A DNA stretch of 64,000 bases from Streptomyces sp. LaPpAH-108 (GCF_000373625.1 NZ_KB891995.1:542882-606881), one strand, 5' to 3'. Counted from the first letter of the stretch, positions 6,920 to 16,235 are shown. The notes: generated from the letters alone by a model not told the origin. Translations and numbers: made by a program.

Positions 6920-9301
6920 TCAGTTCCGGCGCCCGCCGTTCGCCCCGCCGTTACCCTGCCCCTGCGTCGGGTTCTGGGGCGCCGAGAAGGTCGGGTTCGG
7001 GCCGCTGGGGGTGCCGCCGCCGGTGGCCGCGCCGGTCGCGCCGCCGCCGGGCGTACCCGTGGTCGTCCCGGGCGTGCCGCCCGGCGTCCCCGTGCCGCCG
7101 CCGGTGGTCAGCCCGCCGAAGAGGCCGCCGATCAGACCGCCGCCGCCCGGGTTGCCCCGGTGCCCGCCGCCCGTACGGCCGTTGTCGCCGCCGTTGTCCC
7201 GGCCGCCGTCCCTGCCGTGGTCGTCGTCATCGTCGTCCGGGATGTCGATCAGCTTGAAGTCCGGGGCGGCCTTTCCGACGAGGGCGCCCGCCATGGCGTC
7301 CTTCCAGATCGGGCCCGGGACCTCGCCGCCGTAGACCAGCGGGCGGTAGACGCCGCCGATGGTGACACCGGCCATCTTCACGTTCTGCTGGGCGCTGCCG
7401 ACCCAGACCGCACCGGCCAGGTTGGGCGTGTAGCCGACGAACCAGGCGTTCTTGCGCTCGTCCGTCGTACCCGTCTTGCCCGCGCTCTCGCGGTCGGTGA
7501 GGCCCGCCTCCTTACCGGTGCCGGAGTCGACCACGCCGCGCAGCAGCGTGTTCACCGTGTCCGCGGTCTTCTCGCTCATCGCCCGCGAGCAGGTCGTCTT
7601 CGGGACCGGGAGCGAGGTCTCCTCGGTGCCGGACTTCCGGGTGATCGACTCGATGGCGACCGGCGTGCAGTAGGTGCCGCGCGAGGCGAAGGTCGCGTAC
7701 GCGCTCGCCATGGTCAGCGGCGACAGGCCGATCGAGCCGAGCGCGATGGACGGGGTCTGCGGGAGCTTGGAGCCGTCGCCCTGCACCACGTGCATCGCGT
7801 CGGTCATCTTCACCACCGGGCACAGCCCGATGTCGGAGATGAGCTGCACGAAGTAGGTGTTGACCGACTTGGCCATCGCCTCCTTCATGCGGTACGGGCC
7901 CTTCTCGGACTCGTTCTCGTTCTCCACGGGCTCGTGCTTCGTGTTGCGGTACACGGTGCTGCCGCAGCCCTGCACCGGGCTCGGGTACTCCATCTTGTAC
8001 GGCGAGGAGTACGACTGGGTCGGCGGCTTGCCGCCCTCGAGCGCCGCCGCCGCCACGAACGGCTTGAACGTCGAGCCGGTCGGGAAGCCGAAGTTGGAGC
8101 CGCCGTACGCCTTGTCCACCGAGAAGTTGTACTCGGTCTCGTCCTTGGCGTAGCCGAACGGCTTCGACTGGCCCATCGCCAGGACCTTGCCGGTGCCGGG
8201 CTCGACCAGGGTGGCGGCGGCGGCGACCTTGTCGGCCTTGTAGACGTGGTCCTTGAGCGAGGCCTGCACGGAGTCCTGGGCCTGCGGGTCCAGGGTCGTA
8301 CGGATCGTCAGGCCGCCCTTGTTCCAGAGCTTGGCGCGCTCCTCGCGGGTCTTGCCGAAGGTCGGGTCGGTCAGGAAGACGTTCTCGACGTACTTGCAGA
8401 AGAACGCGGAGCCGCGCGTCGCGGTGATGCAGCCGTTCTTCGGCTGGCTGACGTGCAGCCCGAGCGGCTTGTCCATCGCGCGGTCGGCCTCGGCCTCGGA
8501 GATGTCGCCGACCTCGGCCATGCGCTGGAGCACGGTGTTGCGCCGCTTGGTGGCCTCGGCCTCGTCGTTGACCGGGTCGTAGCGGCTCGGGGACTGCACG
8601 ATGCCCGCCAGCAGGGCGGACTCCTGGAGGTTCAGGTCCTTGGCGTGCTTGGAGAAGTAGCGCTGGGAGGCGGCCTCGACGCCGTACGCCTGCTCGCCGA
8701 AGAACGTGATGTTGAGGTAGTTCTCCAGGATCTTCTTCTTGCCGAGCTTCTCCTCGATCTGGATCGCGTACTTCAGCTCGCGGACCTTGCGGCCGAGGGT
8801 CTGCTGGGTGGCCTGGGCGACCTTGGTGGGGTCGTCGCCCGCCTCCTCGATGAAGTAGTTCTTCACGAGCTGCTGGGTGAGCGTGGAGGCGCCCTGGGCG
8901 ACCCCGCCCTCCTGCGCGTTCTTGTTCAGGGCGCGCAGCACGCCCTTGAGGTCGATCGCGCCGTGCTGGTAGTAGCGCGAGTCCTCGATCGCGACGATCG
9001 CCTTCTGCATGTACGGCGAGATGTCCTTGAGGTCCACCACCGTGCGGTCGCGCGAGTAGACGGTCGCGATCTGGTGGCCCCGGCTGTCCAGTATGGTCGT
9101 GCGCTGGCTGAGCTGAGGGCTCTTGAGGTTGGCGGGGATGTCGTCGAATCCCTGGACGGAGCCCTTCGCCGCGAGGCCCAGCGCGCCCGCGGCGGGCAGC
9201 GCGATGCCCGCGAGCACCGCCCCCGCCAGCACACTGACACCGAGGAACTTGGCGGCCTGCTGCGTCGTCGAGAGGCCACCGCCGGAGCGCTTCTTTGGCA
9301 T
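6920..9301 (-). CDS. class A penicillin-binding protein (glycosyltransferase plus transpeptidase)
   Basis: This 793-residue bifunctional peptidoglycan synthase polymerises lipid II and cross-links the stem peptides outside the membrane. A short basic N-terminus precedes one membrane anchor (about 18-45). The GT51 glycosyltransferase domain shows EDSRYYQHGAID with catalytic Glu at about 106, then GASTLTQQ and the second glutamate region. The transpeptidase domain has STFK with nucleophile Ser410, SVN at 479 and KTGTT at 609. The tail after 680 is acidic (six Asp in a row) and then Gly/Pro/Thr-rich, a feature of Streptomyces and of mycobacterial PonA2-like proteins. The next gene, divergent, is wblA, as with ponA2 and whiB4 in mycobacteria. 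Confidence 0.95.
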   Translation of the reverse strand: MPKKRSGGGLSTTQQAAKFLGVSVLAGAVLAGIALPAAGALGLAAKGSVQGFDDIPANLKSPQLSQRTTILDSRGHQIATVYSRDRTVVDLKDISPYMQKAIVAIEDSRYYQHGAIDLKGVLRALNKNAQEGGVAQGASTLTQQLVKNYFIEEAGDDPTKVAQATQQTLGRKVRELKYAIQIEEKLGKKKILENYLNITFFGEQAYGVEAASQRYFSKHAKDLNLQESALLAGIVQSPSRYDPVNDEAEATKRRNTVLQRMAEVGDISEAEADRAMDKPLGLHVSQPKNGCITATRGSAFFCKYVENVFLTDPTFGKTREERAKLWNKGGLTIRTTLDPQAQDSVQASLKDHVYKADKVAAAATLVEPGTGKVLAMGQSKPFGYAKDETEYNFSVDKAYGGSNFGFPTGSTFKPFVAAAALEGGKPPTQSYSSPYKMEYPSPVQGCGSTVYRNTKHEPVENENESEKGPYRMKEAMAKSVNTYFVQLISDIGLCPVVKMTDAMHVVQGDGSKLPQTPSIALGSIGLSPLTMASAYATFASRGTYCTPVAIESITRKSGTEETSLPVPKTTCSRAMSEKTADTVNTLLRGVVDSGTGKEAGLTDRESAGKTGTTDERKNAWFVGYTPNLAGAVWVGSAQQNVKMAGVTIGGVYRPLVYGGEVPGPIWKDAMAGALVGKAAPDFKLIDIPDDDDDDHGRDGGRDNGGDNGRTGGGHRGNPGGGGLIGGLFGGLTTGGGTGTPGGTPGTTTGTPGGGATGAATGGGTPSGPNPTFSAPQNPTQGQGNGGANGGRRN

Positions 9302-9841
9302 GGGGGCAGCCTAATCCGTACTGATGAGCGTTCCGATGGACCGACAGTCCTTCGGAATGTTCGGGTGCAGGATCGTGACGTACGCCGGTGGCACGGGGGC
9401 GCCACGGGAGCACGCGGGCGTCATGGCATGGCGCGGCGGGGCGCGTCCCTGTTCATTCGCCGGACACGCGCACAGGCATTGGCCTAAGCTGCTCTCAACT
9501 GTCACAGCGGTGCGGTCATGGAGCAATACGTCCGGCGACCCCGAATCGTTCCGGGAGTGCCCCCACTTCCCGGCGGGGCGTGTCCGAATCCGCCTCGTGT
9601 GTCACCGGACGCCCCTTGTGGCGCACCAGGATCGTCCCGCTTCGCCGGGATGATCACGCATGTCGTCAGCTCACTCCTCCGGGTGATCTGCCGCTTACCC
9701 ATAGTCCGTTCGGGCCATTCAAGATTGGGCCCGAAGGGGGTGTTGCGCTGTCCGCGCCTTCCGTAACGTCCTCAACTGGCGGCGGTGAATATGCCGCTGC
9801 CGCCGTGGGGGAGCCTCGATTCGGGAGAGGACGGCGCCGGT
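9302..9841. promoter_or_regulatory. divergent intergenic region between PBP and wblA
   Basis: About 540 bases separate the PBP start from the preferred wblA start. The stretch is less GC-rich near 9660-9740 than the flanking genes and has no convincing ORF on either strand. An unusually long leader is common for wblA, a heavily regulated developmental gene. No operator could be assigned with confidence. Confidence 0.5.
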
Positions 9842-10180
9842 ATGGGCTGGGTTACCGACTGGAGTGCGCAGGCCGCCTGCCGCACTACCGATCCGGATGA
9901 ACTGTTCGTTCAGGGAGCAGCGCAGAACAGGGCGAAAGCGGTGTGCACCGGGTGCCCGGTGCGGACGGAGTGCCTGGCGGACGCGCTGGACAACCGTGTG
10001 GAGTTCGGTGTGTGGGGAGGCATGACGGAGCGCGAGCGCCGCGCCCTGCTGCGCCGGCGCCCCACCGTCACCTCCTGGCGGCGGCTGCTGGAGACCGCTC
10101 GTTCGGAGTACGAGCGCGGCGCGGGAATCGTGCCCCTCGACAACGACGAGGTGTACGAGAACTACGCGGCGGTCAGCTGA
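9842..10180 (+). CDS. wblA: WhiB-like regulator WblA
   Basis: The 112-residue product is a WhiB-family iron-sulfur protein. Cluster ligands are Cys13, Cys35, Cys38 and Cys44 (C-X21-C-X2-C-X5-C), followed by the GVWGG turn and a basic C-terminal helix, RERRALLRRRP. WblA represses antibiotic production and is needed for aerial growth and sporulation in Streptomyces; its mycobacterial counterpart is WhiB4. The ATG at 9842 is preferred because GGGAGAGGA lies ten bases upstream and the length matches known WblA. The frame is open to a GTG at 9785, which would add 19 residues. The neighbouring PBP and ArsA pair support the orthology. Confidence 0.92.
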   Translation: MGWVTDWSAQAACRTTDPDELFVQGAAQNRAKAVCTGCPVRTECLADALDNRVEFGVWGGMTERERRALLRRRPTVTSWRRLLETARSEYERGAGIVPLDNDEVYENYAAVS

Positions 10181-10315
10181 GGTCTTGCCTCCGGCATAGG
10201 CGGCGGAGGGTGCGGCGACCGCTTCCCCTCGCCCGCAGGCGTGCGGCGGCGGCCCGCTTCCGTGGGTACGCCCGCTTCCGTGGGTACGGCGGCTGGTCCG
10301 CCCCTCAAGGCGCCG

Positions 10316-11686
10316 TCAGGTCAGTTCCGTGCGGCCCTCGGAGAGACGGTCTCCGATGTCGCGCAGGCCCGCCAGGTCGTGTACGTCGCCGGGAAGGGCC
10401 GGGACCTCGACGAGCGCCACCTCGGGGTGGCGGGAGACGAAGCGGTCCCGGGTGCGCTGCTCGCGTGCGAGCAGCTGCATCCGGTCGGCGTGCAGCCTGA
10501 GCAGGCCCGCCGTCAGCTCGTCGACGGACCGGTCCGGATCGGTGGCGGGGGAGCCTGCGCCGGGGGCCGGTTCCTCGGACGGAGCGGAGTCTGAACTTCC
10601 GTACATGTCGGGAGAGTTACGAGATCCAGCTTTCCCGTCCCCCTGATCGACAATGCCGTCCTCCGCAAGATTTTCCGCGGCAGCGAGCGCCCGCTCGGCC
10701 GACAGCCGTCCGGCGCCGCTCGCGTGCACGCGGTTGAGGACCAGCCCGACCAGCGGCATCTTCTCCGCCGCCAGGCGCTCCACGAAGTACGCCGCCTCGC
10801 GCAGCGCGTCCCGCTCGGGCGCGGCGACCACGAGGAATGCCGTACCCGGCGCCTGGAGCAGCTTGAAGGTGGCGTCCGCGCGTGTACGGAAGCCGCCGAA
10901 GGTGGTGTCCATCGCGGAGACGAAGGTCTGTACGTCCTTCAGGAGCTGACCGCCCAGCAGCTTGCCGAGCGTGCCGGTCATCATCGACATGCCGACGTTC
11001 AGGAAGGCCATTCCCGCGCGTCCGCCGAGCTTGGCCGGGGCGGTGAGGACGCGGATGAGGCGGCCGTCCAGGAACGAGCCGAGCCGCTTGGGCGCGTCCA
11101 GGAAGTCCAGCGCGTTGCGGGAGGGCGGGGTGTCGACGACGATCAGGTCCCACTCGTCCTTGGCGCGGAGCTGGCCCAGCTTCTCCATCGCCATGTACTC
11201 CTGCGTGCCCGCGAAGCCGCCGGAGACCGTCTGGTAGAAGGGGTTCGCCAGGATCTGGGCGGCCCGCTCGGAGTCCGCGTGCGCCTCCACGACCTCGTCG
11301 AAGGTGCGCTTCATGTCGAGCATCATGGCGTGCAGTTCGCCGCCCGGGCCGTCCTCGGGCCCGGCGTCGGGGCGGCGGTCCTCGGTGCCCTTGACCCGGC
11401 GCGGCACGTTGTCCAGCGAGTCGATGCCCATGGACTGGGCGAGCCGCTTGGCCGGGTCGATGGTCAGGACGACCACCTTGCGGCCCCGCTCGGCCGCGCG
11501 CAGCGCGAGCGCCGCCGCCGTCGTGGTCTTGCCGACCCCGCCGGAGCCGCAGCACACCACGATCCGGGTCTCGGGGTCGTCCAGGAGGGCGTCCACGTCG
11601 AGCACGCGGGCGGGGGGCAGGCCGGGGCGCTCGCCGTCCTCGGCGGGCGCTCCGGCGGCCTTCGGCCGTGCCGGGTCCGGACTCAT
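10316..11686 (-). CDS. ArsA/Get3-like ATPase, second of a pair
   Basis: This 456-residue P-loop ATPase has the deviant Walker A motif GSGGVGKTTTAAALA near residue 50, a signature IDPAKRLAQSMG, and the switch motif VVDTPPSRNALDFL near 180. These are typical of the anion-pump ArsA/Get3 group. Unlike classical ArsA it has one nucleotide site and no obvious Cys metal site. A region near 340-390 is low in complexity (Ser, Glu, Pro, Gly). The ATG overlaps the stop of the upstream ATPase by four bases, so the two are translationally coupled and probably form a heterodimer, like Rv3679/Rv3680 of M. tuberculosis, which sit beside whiB4 in the same way. The client is unknown. Confidence 0.85.
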   Translation of the reverse strand: MSPDPARPKAAGAPAEDGERPGLPPARVLDVDALLDDPETRIVVCCGSGGVGKTTTAAALALRAAERGRKVVVLTIDPAKRLAQSMGIDSLDNVPRRVKGTEDRRPDAGPEDGPGGELHAMMLDMKRTFDEVVEAHADSERAAQILANPFYQTVSGGFAGTQEYMAMEKLGQLRAKDEWDLIVVDTPPSRNALDFLDAPKRLGSFLDGRLIRVLTAPAKLGGRAGMAFLNVGMSMMTGTLGKLLGGQLLKDVQTFVSAMDTTFGGFRTRADATFKLLQAPGTAFLVVAAPERDALREAAYFVERLAAEKMPLVGLVLNRVHASGAGRLSAERALAAAENLAEDGIVDQGDGKAGSRNSPDMYGSSDSAPSEEPAPGAGSPATDPDRSVDELTAGLLRLHADRMQLLAREQRTRDRFVSRHPEVALVEVPALPGDVHDLAGLRDIGDRLSEGRTELT

Positions 11687-12660
11687 GACAACCCCTGCTT
11701 CCGCAGCTCGGTGGCGAGTTCGTACAGGCCCGCGAGGTCCATGCCCTCGGCGAACAGCGGCAGTTCGCGCATCGGCAGGCCCAGCTCGGCGAGGACCGCG
11801 CGCTGCTCCTGCTCCAGCGCGTACCGCTCGGCGTACTCGGCGGCCTGGTGCAGCAGCGGGTCGACCAGCCGCTCGGCGTTGCCGCCCCGGCGGGCGCCGC
11901 CGAGTCCGGCCGAGGACAGCGCGCGGGCCACGGCGGAGTGCGAGACCGTGCGGGCCAGTTCCAGGTCGGCCGCGTCCAGCACCTCGGGGCGGACCATGTT
12001 GACGATGATCTCGCCCACCGGGAGCCCCGCCGCGCGGAGTTCGGCGATGCCGTCGGCGGTCTCCTGGACCGGCATCTCCTCCAGGAGGGTCACCAGGTGC
12101 ACGGCGGTCTCGGGCGACTTCAGCACCCGCATCACGGCCTGCGCCTGATTGTGTATCGGGCCGATCTTGGCGAGGCCCGCCATCTCGTCGTTGACGTTCA
12201 GGAAGCGGGTGATGCGGCCGGTCGGGGGCGCGTCCATCACGACGTGGTCGTAGAGGAACGCGCCGCTCTTGTCCTTGCGGCGCACCGCCTCGCACGCCTT
12301 GCCGGTCAGCAGGACGTCCCTGAGCCCCGGCGCGATGGTGGTCGCGAAGTCTATGGCGCCCAGTTTCCGCAGGGCGCGGCCCGCGCCGCCGAGTTTGTAG
12401 AACATCTGGAGATAGTCCAGAAGGGCCTGTTCGGGATCGATGGCGAGTGCGTACACCTCCCCGCCCCCGGGAGCGACGGCGATCTTCCGCTCCTCGTAGG
12501 GCAGCGCCTCGGTCTCGAAGAGCTGTGCGATGCCTTGCCGGCCCTCGACCTCCACGAGAAGCGTCCGCTTCCCCTCGGTCGCGAGGGCCAGCGCGAGGGC
12601 GGCGGCGACCGTCGTCTTGCCGGTCCCGCCCTTGCCGCTGACGACCTGGAGCCTGCTCAC
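11683..12660 (-). CDS. ArsA/Get3-like ATPase, first of a pair
   Basis: The 325-residue product starts directly with the nucleotide site, VSRLQVVSGKGGTGKTTVAA, followed by LLVEVEGRQGIAQLF and the switch VVMDAPPTGRITRFLN near residue 140. It belongs to the same ArsA/Get3 group as its partner at 10316-11686, with which it overlaps by ATGA. The GTG at 12660 is chosen because the P-loop then begins near residue 9, as in relatives; the frame is open to 12774. No ribosome site is evident before this GTG, so the message could be leaderless. A divergent small gene starts 73 bases away, leaving room for back-to-back promoters. Confidence 0.85.
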   Translation of the reverse strand: MSRLQVVSGKGGTGKTTVAAALALALATEGKRTLLVEVEGRQGIAQLFETEALPYEERKIAVAPGGGEVYALAIDPEQALLDYLQMFYKLGGAGRALRKLGAIDFATTIAPGLRDVLLTGKACEAVRRKDKSGAFLYDHVVMDAPPTGRITRFLNVNDEMAGLAKIGPIHNQAQAVMRVLKSPETAVHLVTLLEEMPVQETADGIAELRAAGLPVGEIIVNMVRPEVLDAADLELARTVSHSAVARALSSAGLGGARRGGNAERLVDPLLHQAAEYAERYALEQEQRAVLAELGLPMRELPLFAEGMDLAGLYELATELRKQGLS

Positions 12661-12732
12661 GTCTTCGAGACTAACCAGTCCGGGCCACAGCCACGCGGGA
12701 GGCTGTGGATAACAGCGACTACAGTCGGCCCC

Positions 12733-12891
12733 ATGACCAAGTGGGAATACTCGACCGTGCCGCTGCTCGTCCACGCCACGAAGCAGATTCTGGACAACTG
12801 GGGCGAGGACGGCTGGGAGCTGGTCCAGGTCGTGCCCGGACCCAACCCGGAGCAGCTCGTCGCCTACCTGAAGCGCGAGAAGCAGGCGTGA
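12733..12891 (+). CDS. DUF4177 small protein
   Basis: The 52-residue protein MTKWEYSTVPLLVHATKQIL... contains the DUF4177 pattern: KWEYSTVPL, then LDNWGEDGWELVQVVPGP and a short basic end. These are small beta-rich proteins without known activity. The gene overlaps the next one by four bases (GTGA), so the two are cotranslated. The same small gene precedes RidA in mycobacteria (Rv3678A), which supports a functional link. Confidence 0.85.
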   Translation: MTKWEYSTVPLLVHATKQILDNWGEDGWELVQVVPGPNPEQLVAYLKREKQA

Positions 12892-13352
12892 GCGCGGTGG
12901 AGGCCCGGCTGGCCGAACTCGGGCTGACCCTGCCCGAAGTCGTGCCGCCGCTGGCCGCCTACCAGCCGGCCGTGCTGTCCGGTCCGTACGTGTACACCGC
13001 GGGCCAGCTGCCCATGGTGGACGGGCAGCTGCCGGTCACCGGCAAGGTGGGCGCCGAGGTCACCGCGGAGGAGGCCAAGGACCTCGCCCGCACCTGCGCG
13101 CTGAACGCGCTGGCCGCCGTGAAGTCCGTCGCGGGTGATCTGGATCGCATCGCCCGCGTGGTGAAGGTCACGGGCTTTGTGGCCTCCGCGTCCGACTTCA
13201 CCGGCCAGCCCGGCGTCCTCAACGGCGCCAGCGAACTGCTCGGCCAGGTCCTCGGCGACCGGGGCGTGCACGCCCGCAGCGCGGTGGGCGTCGCGGTGCT
13301 GCCGCTGGACGCGCCCGTGGAGGTCGAGATCCAGGTGGAGCTGCTTCCGTAG
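12888..13352 (+). CDS. RidA family (YjgF/YER057c/UK114) protein
   Basis: The 154-residue product shows the RidA core: GPYVYTAGQLPMVDGQLPVTGKVG, then AxxCALNALAAVKSVAGDLDRIARVVKVTGFV and the C-terminal GVHARSAVGVAVLPLDAPVEVEIQVEL. Members are trimeric and, in the RidA branch, hydrolyse reactive enamine/imine intermediates made by PLP enzymes. Here the catalytic arginine is in the GVHARSAVGV motif, consistent with an active or near-active member. The GTG start overlaps the DUF4177 gene. A 140-base gap with no strong hairpin separates it from the NUDIX gene. Confidence 0.88.
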   Translation: MSAVEARLAELGLTLPEVVPPLAAYQPAVLSGPYVYTAGQLPMVDGQLPVTGKVGAEVTAEEAKDLARTCALNALAAVKSVAGDLDRIARVVKVTGFVASASDFTGQPGVLNGASELLGQVLGDRGVHARSAVGVAVLPLDAPVEVEIQVELLP

Positions 13353-13493
13353 GCCCGGAAGTCCGGGTGGGAGCCGCTTCCCCGGTCCTTCACCGGTCCA
13401 GGGGGAGCCGCTTACGTAACACCCACGTCAAACCCCTCGCACGACCCCCGGCCACCTCTCGAACATTCGCTCTGTCCGGGATAGCCTCCGGCC

Positions 13494-14369
13494 ATGGCGA
13501 ACGGTCAGTGGTACCCCCCGGAGTGGCCGGACCGCATCCGCGCGCTCGCGGACGGCACGCTCACTCCCGTGGCGCCCAGGCGGGCGGCGACCGTCCTGCT
13601 GCTGCGGGACGCGCCGGGCGGCCCTGCCGTGCACATGCTGCGCCGACGCGCCTCCATGGCTTTCGCCGGAGGCGCGTACGCGTATCCGGGCGGCGGCGTC
13701 GACCCGCGCGACGACGACCGTGAGATCGGCTGGGCGGGCCCCTCGCACGCGTGGTGGGCCGACCGGCTCGGGGTGGACGAGAACGGCGCGCAGGCCGTCG
13801 TCTGCGCGGCCGTGCGGGAGACCTTCGAGGAGGCGGGTGTCCTGCTCGCCGGGAGCGGCCCCGACGCGGTCGTGGGCGACACCAGCGGCGACGACTGGGA
13901 GGCCGACCGCGCCGCCCTGATCGCCCACGAGCTGTCCTTCGCCGAGTTCCTGGACCGCAGGGGCCTGGTCCTGCGCTCCGACCTGCTCGGCGCCTGGACC
14001 CGCTGGATCACCCCGGAGTTCGAGTCCCGCCGCTACGACACCTGGTTCTTCGTCGCCGCGCTCCCCGAGGGCCAGCGCACCCGCGAGCCCTCGGGCGAGG
14101 CCGACCGCACGGTGTGGACGCGCCCCGGGGAGGCCGCCGCCGGGTACGACCGGGGCGAGCTGCTGATGCTGCCGCCCACCATCACCACCCTGCGCCAGCT
14201 GCTGCCGTACGGCACCGCCGCCGACGTGCTCGCGGCGGCCCCGGAGCGGGACATGACCCCGGTGCTCGCGCGCGCCCGGCTGCAGGGCGACGAGATCGTG
14301 CTGAGCTGGCCGGGGCACGAGGAGTTCACCAAGCGCGTCCCGGCGGCCCCCGGCGGAGGTGCCGCATGA
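13494..14369 (+). CDS. NUDIX hydrolase
   Basis: The protein has 291 residues. Its NUDIX box is interrupted by an insert: GGAYAYPGGGVDPRD near residue 60 and then CAAVRETFEEAGVLLAG near 103, with the essential glutamates in RETFEEAG. A helical region and a beta segment carrying WITPEFESRRYDTWFFVAALP complete the fold. This long form with a 35-residue insertion resembles the NUDT19-like subgroup, some of which hydrolyse CoA, but the substrate is not fixed by the sequence. The stop overlaps the start of the MBL hydrolase gene (ATGA), so the two form a transcriptional pair. Confidence 0.85.
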   Translation: MANGQWYPPEWPDRIRALADGTLTPVAPRRAATVLLLRDAPGGPAVHMLRRRASMAFAGGAYAYPGGGVDPRDDDREIGWAGPSHAWWADRLGVDENGAQAVVCAAVRETFEEAGVLLAGSGPDAVVGDTSGDDWEADRAALIAHELSFAEFLDRRGLVLRSDLLGAWTRWITPEFESRRYDTWFFVAALPEGQRTREPSGEADRTVWTRPGEAAAGYDRGELLMLPPTITTLRQLLPYGTAADVLAAAPERDMTPVLARARLQGDEIVLSWPGHEEFTKRVPAAPGGGAA

Positions 14370-15196
14370 CCGACGCCGCCGTACTGCCCGGACAGCCCCG
14401 GAACGTCGTCAGCTCGGGCCCCGCGACCGAACGGGCCGTCAACGTCCTCGCGCCCAACGCCTCCGCCATGACCCTGGACGGCACCAACACCTGGATCGTC
14501 GCCGAGCCGGACTCGGAGCTGGCCGTGGTCATAGACCCCGGGCCGCTGGACGAGGGCCATCTGCGCGCGGTCGTGGACGCGGCGGAGCGGGCCGGGCGGC
14601 GCATAGCCCTCACGCTGCTCACCCATGGCCACGCCGACCACGCCGAGGGCGCGGGCCGCTTCGCGGAACTGACCGGCACGCGCGTGCGTGCCCTCGATCC
14701 GGCGCTGCGCCTGGGCGAGGAGGGCCTGGCCGCCGGAGACGTGATCACCACCGGCGGGCTCGAACTGCGGGTCGTCCCGACCCCCGGGCACACCGCCGAC
14801 TCGCTGAGCTTCCATCTCCCGGCCGACCGCGCGGTGCTGACCGGCGACACGATCCTCGGGCGCGGCACGACCGTGGTGGCCCACCCCGACGGCCGTCTGG
14901 GGGAGTACCTGGCCTCCCTGCGGCGGCTGCGCTCGCTCACCGTGGACGACGGCGTGCACACCGTCCTGCCGGGCCACGGACCCGTCCTGGAGGACGCCCA
15001 GGGCGCCGTCGAGTTCTATCTCGCCCACCGCGCCCACCGCCTCGCCCAGGTCGAGACGGCCGTGGAGAACGGCCACCGCAGCGCGCCCGAGATCGTCGCC
15101 CACGTCTACGCCGACGTGGACCCCTCGCTGTGGCCCGCCGCCGAGCTGTCCGTCCGCGCCCAGCTGGACTACCTGGGCGAGCACGGGCTGATCTGA
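14366..15196 (+). CDS. MBL-fold metallo-hydrolase
   Basis: The 276-residue protein has the metal-binding signature THGHADHAEG near residue 92, then PGHTADS near 138, VLTGDTILG near 156 and GHGP near 207, all the ligands of a two-zinc beta-lactamase fold. A C-terminal helical domain (HRAHRLAQVETAV to the end) is like that of LACTB2-type endoribonucleases and Rv3677c. The ATG overlaps the NUDIX stop. No lactamase role is implied. Chromosomal position, two genes before crp, is conserved in actinobacteria. Confidence 0.88.
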   Translation: MTDAAVLPGQPRNVVSSGPATERAVNVLAPNASAMTLDGTNTWIVAEPDSELAVVIDPGPLDEGHLRAVVDAAERAGRRIALTLLTHGHADHAEGAGRFAELTGTRVRALDPALRLGEEGLAAGDVITTGGLELRVVPTPGHTADSLSFHLPADRAVLTGDTILGRGTTVVAHPDGRLGEYLASLRRLRSLTVDDGVHTVLPGHGPVLEDAQGAVEFYLAHRAHRLAQVETAVENGHRSAPEIVAHVYADVDPSLWPAAELSVRAQLDYLGEHGLI

Positions 15197-15350
15197 GCAC
15201 CCTGTTCCCCGCGAGCGGAGCGGGACCGTTTCGCCGACCTGGCCCGCGACGCTTCAGGAGCGTCCGGAGTGGGCCGGGGTGCCCCGGCCGGGCAACCGCA
15301 GCGGCTTCGCCCCGCCGCACCCGCGAGCGCGGCCACGATCTGATCCGCGC

Positions 15351-16193
15351 TCAGGGCGCCCTCTCCTCCTCGCGGAGGACCTTCTCGCCGTGCACGCGCG
15401 CGTACTCGGCGGCGAGCCAGGGGCCGAGGTCGTCCACGTACAGCCGCAGCACCCCCGCGTCCCCGGCGGGCTCACGGCCGTAGCGCGCCGCCACCCGCAT
15501 CGGCGCGGCCCGCTCCGGGTGGTACGCCCCGAAGACCTCCGCCATCTCGCCCAGGTCGCTCGTCCAGCCCCGCCAGCGGGGCATGACCAGGGTGAAGCCG
15601 GTGCGCACGAGGTGCCGGGACATGAAGCGCACCAGCGGTCTGCGGGCCTCCTCGGTGTCCGGCGCCGCCGCGATCCGGGCCCGCCAGCGGGGCAGCAGCC
15701 GGGCGAGGTCGCCGTTGGTCTCGCGGGCCAGCAAAGAGGTCGGGCGGTAGCGGGGCAGCAGGGCGGCCAGGTCGTCCCCGAGCAGCGGGGTGCACAGGCA
15801 GGCCACGAACCAGCCCAGGTCGTGCCGCTCCGCCTCGCTCAGCAGCCGCTCCCGGCCGTACAGCAGGGTGCCCACGCCGTCGATCACGCCGTACTCGCGG
15901 TCCAGGGCCGCGCCGAGCGCGTGCGCGACGGTCCGGTCGGCCTCGGTCGGCTCCGCGCGCAGCGCGACCAGCAGGTCCAGGTCGCTGCGGCCCTCCCGCG
16001 CGGTGCCGCGCGGGATCGAGCCGTAGAGGTAGGCGCTGTCCAGCCGGTCGCCGTAGGCAGCGGCGAGACGGTCGCGCGCGGCGGCCACGACCGGGCCGAA
16101 GGCGGGCGGCACGCGTGCGAGAGAGCCCTCACGCGCGATGAACCCCTCGGGGTCGAGGCCGTGCGGGGCGGGAAGGCGCAGAGGCTCGGGCAT
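15351..16193 (-). CDS. nucleotidyltransferase domain protein, aminoglycoside-adenylyltransferase-like
   Basis: This 280-residue protein carries YLYGSIPRGTAREGRSDLDL near residue 55, the GS-x(10)-D-x-D signature of the polymerase-beta nucleotidyltransferase fold, followed by an all-helical C-terminal region with conserved Arg and Trp. The overall plan resembles AadA/ANT(9) enzymes, but the C-terminal part is not close enough to call a drug substrate. The ATG at 16193 is used; a GTG three codons upstream at 16202 is equally possible. It lies downstream of crp on the same strand but is separated from it by a 440-base repeat-filled gap. Confidence 0.65.
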   Translation of the reverse strand: MPEPLRLPAPHGLDPEGFIAREGSLARVPPAFGPVVAAARDRLAAAYGDRLDSAYLYGSIPRGTAREGRSDLDLLVALRAEPTEADRTVAHALGAALDREYGVIDGVGTLLYGRERLLSEAERHDLGWFVACLCTPLLGDDLAALLPRYRPTSLLARETNGDLARLLPRWRARIAAAPDTEEARRPLVRFMSRHLVRTGFTLVMPRWRGWTSDLGEMAEVFGAYHPERAAPMRVAARYGREPAGDAGVLRLYVDDLGPWLAAEYARVHGEKVLREEERAP

Positions 16194-16235
16194 ACCCCGC
16201 ACTCTGCCGCGCTGGGGCGGTCGCGATCAGCCGAA

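Noticed and set aside
7160..9487. 775-residue plus-strand frame opposite the PBP gene
   Set aside because: The PBP motifs on the minus strand are complete, and the plus frame is a valine/arginine-rich shadow.
15351..16193. Calling the nucleotidyltransferase an aminoglycoside-resistance gene
   Set aside because: Only the general nucleotidyltransferase signature is visible; the substrate domain is not diagnostic and the gene sits in core DNA.
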